A stretch of 18,973 bases of DNA from Podochytrium sp. JEL0797 (lineage: Eukaryota; Chytridiomycota; Chytridiomycetes; Chytridiales; Chytriomycetaceae). Positions 1-8,400 of the stretch are shown here, piece by piece (the stretch's first letter is position 1; every line of letters starts with the position of its first letter). The position numbers and the translations under genes are program-made. Location of the stretch: contig JADGJG010000469.1 of NCBI GenBank assembly GCA_027596195.1, positions 1-18,973 on the forward strand. The letters run 5' to 3'. Below the pieces are notes generated by a model. It had not been told where the DNA came from, did not search any database, and saw only the letters and a list, made by a program, of their open reading frames with translations.

Positions 1-387
1 CGCAGGCGACGATTTAGCCGTGAGTCACCTCTTTTTTTTTCTCAAAGATTTGCATATCTGACAATTCCGAAACGCGCTTCTTCTTCAAAAAATACAGTAT
101 GAATATCTTCGAATAAGATTTTTTTAAATAAAGTACCTCCCTCAGCGCCCCCTTGCCCGAAGGGGTCAAAACCATTGGGCAAATCGAGTCATCTCCATGT
201 TATCACCCCTCCGCAATGAAATTTATTCTTTTCTTTTTTTGCAGCAGGTGATCAAAACATCAATCGGAAGTGACCGGATCGCTTCCGATTCCGAATTTGG
301 AAAAAGTTTTCGAAAACAAGGTTCGCCCTCCCCCCGTCCCCATCACTTTGTTTTCGCTTGAATCAACCATAACACCCCAAACCCAGA
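1..387 (+). promoter_or_regulatory. 5' flank of the proline dehydrogenase gene
   Basis: I see no convincing coding sequence here. A donor-like GTGAGT at 20-25 and an acceptor-like pyrimidine tract ending in GCAG at 241-244 could bound a 5'-UTR intron, or the last intron of an upstream gene whose end lies in this window; the sequence cannot decide between these. The region also holds an inverted CCCCTT/AAGGGG pair at 149-165 and a perfect 12-bp palindrome (GTTTTCGAAAAC) at 306-317. The leader just before the ATG at 388 is C/A-rich (AACACCCCAAACCCAGA), as expected of a fungal 5' UTR. Confidence 0.45.
149..165. promoter_or_regulatory. Inverted repeat CCCCTT-5-AAGGGG (STRE-like pair)
   Basis: Perfect 6-bp arms CCCCTT (149-154) and AAGGGG (160-165) flank the spacer GCCCG, about 220 bp upstream of the proline dehydrogenase ATG. 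AGGGG/CCCCT is the core of the stress response element bound by fungal C2H2 zinc-finger factors of the Msn2/4 type. Binding here is inference; a chance GC-rich inverted repeat is possible. Confidence 0.3.
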
Positions 388-2396
388 ATGATCTCCCTCC
401 GCTGCCTTCACAGCCCTCCAACCGCCACCCGGCGCCTCCCCGCCATCGCCCGCCGCTGCCTCTCCTCCCTCCCCTCCACCCACCCCAACCAACCCCAACT
501 GCGATCTCAAAGCACCGCCGTCACCCCCAGCACAGACCCCGACTCACTCTGGACCACCACCGCATGGTCCCCGCAACAAGTACGCCCGTTCAAGGACAAG
601 TCGACGCTCGAGCTCATCAACTCGTACACGGTGTTCAAGCTCTGCGAGTTCCCCCCGCTCGTGAGCATTGCGCCGTTTGCGATTTCTGTGGCGGAGAAAA
701 CGGGGACCAAGTTTTTGATGAATTATGGGGTCAAGAAGACGTTCTTTAAGCACTTTTGTGGTGAGTTTTTTGGTTGCGCTCCCCGCTTCGCCCTATATGC
801 CCCTGGTGGATCTGCAATGGTTGGGAGAAGGACTGATATCGCTTGAGGAGGCGTGTGGGGGTGGTTCCGATCGGGTGGCGCTCTTTTTAGAGTTGGGGCT
901 TGCGATCATGTGACCGGGCTGGTTTTTTTTTTGTTTGACACCTCATGGACTGGACTCTGTTGATTGATAGCGGAACCAATCAGGATTGGAGGCCGGGAGA
1001 GCTTTTCTTGCCGAAATGGGGGACAGAGTGGGGAGGGAAAACGCTTGTTCACATGGGACATACAACCGGCAGAAAATTCCGATTTTTTAAACCACCACCA
1101 CACCTCTCAAATCAACACAAACCACTCACACACACAAAAAAACACACACACACTCCAGGCGGCGAAACAATCTCCGAAGTCCTCCCCACAATGTCCAAAC
1201 TCAAACTCCGCAACATGGGATCCATCCTCGACCTTGCCATGGAAGCCGACATGGAATCCGACGCGGACCCGACCCCCGCCAAAGCCAAGGAAACCTCAAC
1301 GCACATTCTCAAACTCATGAAGGAATCGGTTGATATTGCGGCCGAGAACCCGGGAAGCTTCATTGCGGCCAAGGTGACGGCGTATGTGCCCCCGACTGTG
1401 TTGTTGCGGTGGACCAATTCGTTGAGGCTCGTGCAAGAGGCGTTTGATGGGGTTAAGGATGGGAAGGGGCAGGTTACTCGTGCGGGGCTCCTTGTGGCGT
1501 TGCAAAAGTCGTTCCCCAACATGACGGAGGCCCATGTGGCCCCGCTCGCGGAGACCAAGGTGGATTGGATTTCCGTCTCGGATCACTTCACGTTCGCCAA
1601 TAAGGCGATTCGGGCGGGGATTGTGGCCACGCTGCCTGCTGACGCGAATGACCTGTTGCGACCGGTTTCGGACCTGGTGGACTTTGAAACGCTTGATCGC
1701 GTGTTTGCGGACTTGGATGCGCTCATGCAGCATGCGACGGACAAGAAGGTGAAGGTGATGGTGGATGCGGAGCAGACGTATTTCCAACGTGCAATTGATG
1801 ATGTCGCGTTGGAGTTGTGTCGTCGGTTTAATGTGGGGGGGAATGTAGTGGCGTTCAACACTTATCAAATGTATTTGAAGGATGGGCTGCAGCGGATGCA
1901 GATTGATATTGAGAGGGCTGAGAGGGCAGGGTGGACTTTTGGAGTCAAGATTGTGAGGGGGGCGTATATGGTGTCGGAGCGTGAACGGGCGGTGGAGTTG
2001 AACTACGCGGACCCGATTAATCCTACGATTGCGGCCACGCATGCGTCCTACAATGCGGCGATTGACCACCTGTTGGCCAAGGTGGACAAGAAGGTGGAGT
2101 TTGTGGTCGCGAGTCACAACAAGTCGAGTGTTGCCAAGACGGTGGCGGCGATGCAGAAGGCGGGGGTGAAGCCTGACAACAAGCAGATTTCGTTTGCGCA
2201 GTTGATGGGGATGCAGGATGGTACGAGTTTTGCGCTGGCGAGTAACGGGTACCGGTGCTTCAAGTATGTGCCGTATGGACCGATTGATGTCACGATTCCG
2301 TACTTGTTGAGAAGGGCTCAAGAGAACCAGTCGGTGTTGGGTGGTGTTGGGGAGGATAAGAGAGAGCTTGTCACCGAGTTGAAACGGCGCTTTTAA
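388..2396 (+). CDS. PUT1: Proline dehydrogenase, mitochondrial (two exons)
   Basis: Catalyses FAD-dependent oxidation of proline to pyrroline-5-carboxylate at the inner mitochondrial membrane, the first step of proline catabolism. Exons are 388-760 and 1159-2396 (phase 1 intron; the junction codon is Gly125), giving 536 aa against 476 for yeast Put1 and about 600 for human PRODH. Residues 1-40 are rich in Arg, Ser and Pro with no acidic residues, a typical presequence. The exon join restores the PRODH segment FFKHFCGGE. The beta/alpha barrel shows VDAEQTYFQ (from residue 326), FNTYQMYLKD (357), VRGAYM (390), DPINPT, ASHN, QLMGMQDG, YVPYGP (494-499) and the proline-binding RRAQEN (509-514). 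Residues 221-234 resemble a degenerate EF-hand loop. The gene has no P5C-dehydrogenase domain, so it is not a bifunctional PutA. It converges on the PPR gene downstream. Start and exon structure are read directly; family assignment is firm. Confidence 0.93.
761..1158 (+). other. Long intron 1 of proline dehydrogenase
   Basis: A 398-bp intron with donor GTGAGT at 761 and acceptor CCAG ending at 1158. It is far longer than any other intron in the window (50-163 bp). It contains a consensus CCAAT box (AACCAATCAG, 974-983) and an ATG at 945 in frame with exon 2. A CA microsatellite sits directly before the acceptor in place of a pyrimidine tract. Splicing is supported because the join restores a conserved PRODH segment. 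Confidence 0.8.
1127..1153. repeat. CA microsatellite next to a splice acceptor
   Basis: Two CA runs, about 1127-1135 and 1143-1153, are separated by an A tract and end five bases before the acceptor AG of the proline dehydrogenase intron. The region lacks the usual pyrimidine tract. Confidence 0.75.
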
Positions 2397-2407
2397 CATT
2401 TGCAATT

Positions 2408-2413
2408 AATAAA
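2408..2413 (+). terminator. Polyadenylation signal AATAAA, proline dehydrogenase
   Basis: An exact AATAAA starts 12 bases after the stop codon, followed by a T-rich stretch. It fits the 3' end of the proline dehydrogenase transcript. Confidence 0.6.
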
Positions 2414-2447
2414 ACATTATCTATCTTTTTCTCATCACACCCTTTCC

Positions 2448-2453
2448 TTTATT
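2448..2453 (-). terminator. Polyadenylation signal AATAAA, PPR gene
   Basis: An exact AATAAA on the minus strand lies about 36 bases past the PPR gene's stop at 2489. Together with the plus-strand signal it implies overlapping 3' UTRs of the two convergent genes. Confidence 0.55.
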
Positions 2454-2488
2454 CCCTCTATGCAGACAAATGCAGAAAAAGTACATCA

Positions 2489-5087
2489 TCAATATTCCTC
2501 CGCCTCTGCGGCAAAAGATCCCACCCCCTCGTCTGTTTCCCGCGGCGGCAGACTCGTCGCCTTGAACAACAGCGTCACCGAAACGGGATCCGGAATCAAG
2601 CCATTAGCCTCAATCATGGCATACACCTCCTTCGCCTCCTCCACCTTGAATGCATTCACATACACCGTCAACATGGTGTTAAAAAGCCGCGTGTCTACCT
2701 CGTTGCGTCGAATCGCCACGTCCAGCCAATACCGTGCTGCATCAAAATCCTTCAACGCACCCAAAGACCGAATCAGGATATCGTACGTTTCCACAGTCGG
2801 ATCCAGCTTGTCCGTACTCGCTGCCGTAGTTGCAGCAGCGGAAACTGCTGGCTCCTCCCCACCAGCGACCGACTGAGAATCCACACCAACAGCAGCATCA
2901 TCATCAAGCGGAGCAGGAGCAGGAGGAGGAGGATTCGTCAACTCCGCAAACCTCCTCACAACCCCAGCCAAATTCCCATCCTTCCGCATATGCTCCAACA
3001 CAACATTCTGCGGAACCATCCCGGAATACGCAACCCTCCCCCTCCCCTTCCCACTAAACTGCGCCCCTTCAATCGTCCCCATGGCCCGATGATTCTCAAT
3101 CAACCCAACCACCGCGTCCCACTCCCCACGACGCGTGTAGTAATCCACCATCGGCACGATCGTTGCCGTGTCCGGGATCAACCCCGCCGTCACGATATTT
3201 TTGTACATTTCCTGCGCGGCGAGGGGGTCCTCGTCTTTGAGGTGCATATGGATCAAGATGTTGTACGTGACGAGCGTGGGGGTCAACCCGGAAGCGAGGA
3301 TCGCTTGGTACCAGTTCCACGCGCCTTTCGAGTCCCCGTGCCGCACGTGGCTCGATAGGAGGATGTTGAACGTCGTGATGAGCGGGGGGAGGTTGTGACC
3401 CGCCATTTCATTGAGCACGCGTCGTGTAGCTTCGAGGTCGCCTTTGAGGCCGTACCCGTGCAAGAGCGTGTTGTACATGACGTGGTTGGCCGGGTGGTCA
3501 AACAAACGTGGGATCTCATGCGTCACGAGGTGATGTGCTTCGTCCGTTTCACCTGCCCGGCAGAGGGTATGGATGAGGGTGCCGTACGTGTGAAGACTCG
3601 GGGTCAACTTGTTGGCGAGGAGGTGTGCGAATATCCGTTTCGAGGACTCCGGGTCGTTGAGGCGCAGGTGTCCGTTCATGAAGATCGTGTGGATGTGGAT
3701 GTCGGCGGGGAGGTGGAGAGTTGTTTCCATTTCCGTGAGGGCGCGACGTGCTGCTGACATGTTTTTCATGCCGACTGCGAGGGTTTCAATGAGGACGGTG
3801 TAGATGTGTCGGTCGGGGGTTACGCCTTCGCGTTTCATTGTTTCAAACAGTTCGAGGACGCGGTCGTGTTCGCCGCGGCGGTAATGCGAGCGCATGAATA
3901 CGTCGAAAATGATGACGGTGGGTGTGAATCCGGATTCGAGCATCTCGTTGAAGAGCTGGACGGCGCGGCGGATTCCCTTGAGTTCGAGGTCTTCGACGCG
4001 TTCGGTTTCAGGCTGCGGAACGATCGACGACGCAATGTTGGTCGTGGTGCTGCTGTCGCTCTCTGGAAACGACGACAACGGCGCTGATTCGGGGAGGAGT
4101 TCGGATTCATTCACTTCTCCCAACGACGCAGCACTGTCGAGATCGGAATCCGATTCACCCGCAAGGACACGCAACTCCGTATCCTCCGTCTCGAACCCCC
4201 CGACTTCAGCCAGTTTCTGAAACTCTTGTTGCTCCCGCACCTCATCCACCTCCACCACCGGATCCAACACCCTCTCCCCCACCATTTCAGGACCCACAGG
4301 CCGTTTCGGAACCCACCGCGTCAAATGCCCCACAATCAACTTCTCAAACGACGTCCGATTCGGTTCCACCCCACACTGCGCAAACTGATTCCGCAACACA
4401 TCATCCGCGGCTTCCACGTTCCCACGCATGAGGTGCATTTGGATCAGGAAATTGAGATGCCTGGTTGAGAAAGGAATCGCGTGTTGGCGCATCGTGCGAA
4501 GAACGGATCGTGTCGTTTCATAGGACCGCGTGTATATGGAGGCGCGGAGGTGGTTTGAGTATTCGGTTTCGAGGCGGCGGGAGTCGGTTTCGGTGGGTGG
4601 TGGTACAGCTGTGGGTGGAGAGGGGGAGGGGTCCCATGCTAGTGTGCCTTTTCGCGGGAATGAGGAGGATGCGGGGGTTGGAGTTGAATCGATCAGGAGT
4701 TCGGAGATGTTTGGGGCGGTCTGGTGGGAAGTGGAGTGGGGCCCAAAGGGTAGGGGTTAAGCGGGGGTGTCAGAAAAAAGAAGAAAAAACAAACAAAGGG
4801 AGGTTGCTGCGGCCTTTGCGTGGCAGAGACTTGCAGAGTGCGTGTGTAGGTACCTTTGATGGTGTTCGTGTGTGGGTATCGGAAGCGCTATTGTCGTTCG
4901 ATGCGGGATGGGGCGGCGAGCTGTTGTCCAGCATGGCTTGCAGGTGGAGTGCTATGACGGGGTGTGGTGAGGTGGACGAGGATGTGCAGCGACAGGCGAT
5001 GGGAAACAATAATGTCCGGCGGGGATGGGGTGGTGGTGCGAGGGGGCAGCGGGGCGGTTGCCGGCACACTCGCGGGAGAAGTCGCAT
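2489..5087 (-). CDS. Pentatricopeptide repeat protein, probably mitochondrial
   Basis: Exons on the minus strand are 5087-4854 and 4720-2489 (phase 0, 133-bp intron, donor GTACCT, acceptor CCACCAG, branch-like CTTAAC), giving 821 aa. PPR proteins bind organellar RNA for processing, stability or translation. The first ~60 residues contain many Arg and almost no acidic residues until about residue 55, a good mitochondrial presequence. A helical-repeat stretch spans residues 135-200, then an acidic Ser-rich linker, then a run of PPR motifs at about 320-625 (for example TYGTLIHTLCRAGETDEAHH and TFNILLSSHVRHGDSKGAW), a Pro/Ala-rich linker, and two more repeats near 715-790. The exon 2 frame stays open upstream of its first ATG (4492) and encodes repeat-like sequence, which is why I extend the gene to exon 1. 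The ATG at 5087 is the first one downstream of a TATAAAA at 5288-5294. The RNA target is unknown. Confidence 0.8.
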
Positions 5088-5287
5088 TTGGCGGTTGGAG
5101 AAAAAGGTTTTGTGCAAGTTTGGCTGCCTGATCTTCGGTGCCTTGGGCGAAGGTGTGGAAATTCTCTTCACAGTTGCAACTTCTCAAACAGCGAGTGAAA
5201 GAATGTGGAGCCTGTACGAATTTATGAAAATGAATAAAAGAGGATTTGTTTGGTTGTCGAGCCAAGCCCAGCCTTTCCATCTTTTCA

Positions 5288-5294
5288 TTTTATA
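5288..5294 (-). promoter_or_regulatory. TATA box for the PPR gene
   Basis: A perfect TATAAAA on the minus strand lies about 200 bp upstream of the ATG at 5087. No ATG occurs on that strand between 5278 and 5087, so initiation a few tens of bases downstream of this box would make 5087 the first start codon in the mRNA. Confidence 0.4.
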
Positions 5295-5362
5295 TGAACT
5301 ACTGTACCTATGTGAAACAAAACGATAATATAAGACTATAAGCTCCGCGTTGAGTGGTGACC

Positions 5363-5387
5363 TTCGCGCCGCAGTCGAGTCGCGAAA
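5363..5387 (+). promoter_or_regulatory. E2F/SBF-like G1/S element upstream of SMC1
   Basis: TTCGCGCC (5363-5370) resembles the E2F site TTTCGCGC, and CGCGAAA (5381-5387) fits the fungal SBF consensus CRCGAAA. Both lie within 45 bp of the SMC1 ATG. Cohesin genes are commonly induced at G1/S, which makes the sites plausible, but use is inferred. Confidence 0.35.
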
Positions 5388-5406
5388 AATCCAACCAAAA
5401 TCAAAC

Positions 5407-5409
5407 ATG
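5407..5409 (+). other. SMC1: ATG-only first coding exon of SMC1
   Basis: The first coding exon contributes exactly one codon. The ATG is followed at once by donor GTGCGT (5410), and the 163-bp intron ends in CACACAG at 5572, after which GGC CGC CTG GTG encodes the GRLV of the SMC1 N-terminus. No in-frame ATG lies at a suitable place in exon 2. Confidence 0.8.
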
Positions 5410-8400
5410 GTGCGTGTTCCTTCGCAGGCAGACACGTGCACTGCGGCCGCCCTCCTGGCTTCTCGCCAATAGATACCACCGCGCCTGGCACGGCACAAGC
5501 GAACGCCCTCCCCCTTTCCCCCTTCACTTCGTGTATATTACTTTGTGATCTCACTTCCAATTTTGCACACAGGGCCGCCTGGTGCAGCTCGAGGTAGTCA
5601 ACTTCAAGTCGTACAAGGGCGCACAGGTCATTGGACCGTTTGACAACTTTACGAGTGTGATTGGACCCAACGGGGCAGGTAAACAAACTTGTTCTCGGAC
5701 ACGCAGCGTTGTTTTGACTTTTAGTGCAGGCAAGTCCAACCTGATGGACGCCATCTCTTTTGTGCTCGGCATTCAGTCGGCGCATCTTCGGTCCGCAAAG
5801 CTGAGAGACCTCGTCTACGCCAACGAGCGCGCGCCCGGCGACGCCGAAGACGCCGACGACGAAGACCGCCCCACCTCGGCCTCAGTCACAGCCGTCTACG
5901 CAAAGTCAGAGAGCCACGCCCTGCGCTTCTCGCGAATGTAAACAAACAATCGAAATGTAACAAAGTGCTGACCTGTTTCACACTCAGCATCACGTCCTCG
6001 GGCGCAAGCGAATACAGAATCAACAACAAGGCCGTCTCACAGGCGAAATACAACGAGACCCTCGAGGGCGAAAACATTCTGATCAAAGCGAGAAACTTTC
6101 TTGTTTTCCAGGTTCATCCACGCTCTCGCATTCGCCCGCGTTCCCCTCACTCACAACCCAAACACCTCAGGGCGACGTCGAAGCCGTGGCCGCCCAATCC
6201 CCCAAAGACCTCACGCGTCTCATTGAACAAATCAGCGGTTCCCTCGAACTCAAACCCGAATACGAACGCCTCAAAGATCTTCTCGAAAAGGCCACAGAAA
6301 CGAGCACCGTCAACTTCAACAAGCGTCGCGGAATCAACGCGGAAATGAAGCATGTGAAGGAGCAGAAGGAGGAGGCCGAGAGGTTCCAACGGTTGATTGC
6401 GCAAAGGGTGTGTTGGTTTTTTTTTGTGGGTGTTTTTGTTGCTGATTCGCATTTTCATTTTGAAATCTCGCTCTGTCGCTGCCACTCCATAGACCAAAGA
6501 AGTCATTACGCACCTCGTTTGGCGCCTTTTCCATCTCGATGCCGCCGTCAAACATGTACAAAGCACGATCGAGACTGAAAAACAGGCGGGCAGCGCGATG
6601 CAGGGTCGCCTGGACGATGCGGAAACGGCATGGAAGGAGGCCAAGAAGGGGATGGCTGTCGCGACCAAGGAGAATGTGAAGGGTGAAAAGAAGGTCAAGG
6701 AGATTGTGGAGGATATTTCGGAGAAGGTTGCTTTCACCTCGTTTTTCTTTCTCTCGCACAAATGTGCTGAATTCTTGTTCGCATTTAGAAACCCGAGCAA
6801 CTCAAGTTGGACGAAAAAGTGAAGCATGGCGCCAAAAAAATCGAGCAGGCCAAGGAGAATCTCGTCAAAGCCGAAGCGGACCTCGAAAAGCAGGTAAAAT
6901 CTTGAAATCGGATCATTTCCAGCAACGAACGCGAATCCATATTGACCCAATTCACCATAGGAAAAGAGCATTTCTGAACTCGAAGCCGAATTGGCCAAGG
7001 TGACCAAGGCTGCCGAAAAGTTTGAAGGTGTGTGATCGTGTGGTTCTCGTGATTCTATATCATTCGAAATCGCGAGGGGTACAAAAGGCCATGCTGACCC
7101 AACCCCCATCCTCTCTCATCCCATCACACTCACAGCCAACGCCCAAAAAAACGCGCCCAAATCCACCCAACGCGCATTCGACGCAACCTCTCGCGCCGAA
7201 TACGCGACGATCCGCGAAGCTGTCACCTCGCGAACACTGTCGGACCGGCAACACCTCGCAACGCTGCAGCGCAGCGTGAAGACGGAATCGGAGGACCGTA
7301 AACGTAAAGAGGAGGCTGTGGCGGAGGCGAAGGGGAAGGAGGGGAGGTTGGCGCAAGAGGAGGCAGCTTTGGGGGAGAGAAAAGTTGTGGTAAGTCTCGT
7401 TTGTGTATTTTTGGGATCAAACGAGGCGTGCGTGGGTTTCTTATTCTTGTTTTGCGCATGTTCAGGTCGGCGACAATGTGACTCAAATCAAGACAGATTT
7501 GGCAAAGCTCAAGAAGGATTTGGAGTCGATGGAAGCGGATCGTCGTCGATTGAGGTTTACCATTTCCCCCAATTATCCTTCCCACCCGCCAAAGGCTAAC
7601 GTTCATATTTCCTGTTTTTTCACACACACAGACAACAAGAAACAGAAAAGAATGAAAAGCTGCATGAAATCCAGGACAAGCTTTCGCAGGCGAGAGCAGA
7701 CAGGAACGAGAGTGAACGCGATGCCAAGAACCGAGAAAACTTGGAGGCGTTGAAGCGAATTTTCCCAGGTAAAGCGCGCACCCAAACATCAAACTAGCTG
7801 CTGGAATCTGTGAAACTGAACCCCACCCCCCCTCTAGGTGTCCATGGAAGACTCGTTGAGTTGTGCAAGCCCACACAGCGAAAGTACGATACCGCCGTGG
7901 CGACCATTCTTGGGAGGAATATCGATGCGATTGTTGTAGACACGGAACGCACGGGTGTTGATTGTATTCAGGTGCGGTTTTTTTGTGCTCTGAGTGCGGA
8001 TTTTGTGTGCATTTTCCTCACCGTCCTCCATTCTAGTACATGCGCGACCAACGCGCCGGAACCGCCACGTTCCTTCCCCTCGACACGCTCACGGTGAAAC
8101 CCATCAACGAAAAGTACCGACACTTTGCGAAGGGAGCGCGGTTGGCTGTGGATGTGATTCAAGTGGATCCTATGTATGAACGTGCGGTGCAGTTTGCGTG
8201 TACGAATTCGCTCGTGTGTGAGACGTTGGAGGTGGCTAAGGAGGTGTGTTGGTCGAGGGGTCAGGAAGTGAAAGGTTTGTTGCTGTTTTGGGTGTGTGGT
8301 GGTGTGTTTTTTTTGTGGCTGATTGAGGGGGTTTTTTTAGCTGTCACGTTGGATGGAACTGTGTTGCACAAGACGGGGTTGATGACGGGTGGACAGTCAA

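Larger units (their letters stand above)
5088..5406. promoter_or_regulatory. Divergent promoter between the PPR gene and SMC1
   Basis: These 319 bp separate the two start codons. For the PPR gene a minus-strand TATAAAA lies at 5288-5294. For SMC1 a TATAAG lies at 5329-5334, followed by TTCGCGCC at 5363-5370 and CGCGAAAA at 5381-5388 close to the ATG. The part nearest the PPR start is mostly its 5' UTR. A minus-strand open frame from an ATG at 5280 runs across this region and is discussed under findings. Confidence 0.6.

Noticed and set aside
270..749. Plus-strand open frame of 159 codons overlapping PRODH exon 1
   Set aside because: It is a Pro/His/Arg-rich shadow in another frame of exon 1, which itself aligns with the PRODH N-terminus.
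1127..1153. CA repeats as a CRISPR-like or telomeric array
   Set aside because: It is a short dinucleotide microsatellite with no spacer structure.
1296..2405. Minus-strand open frame of 369 codons antisense to proline dehydrogenase
   Set aside because: It is rich in His, Arg and Leu, as expected for the complement of GC-rich codons, and the plus strand has full PRODH homology.
4465..5328. Plus-strand open frame of 287 codons opposite the PPR gene start
   Set aside because: It is Gly/Arg/Trp-rich, opposite coding sequence and promoter, with no recognisable domain.
6147..7109. Minus-strand 320-codon open frame over SMC1 exons
   Set aside because: It spans several SMC1 exon-intron boundaries and is the complement of coiled-coil coding sequence.
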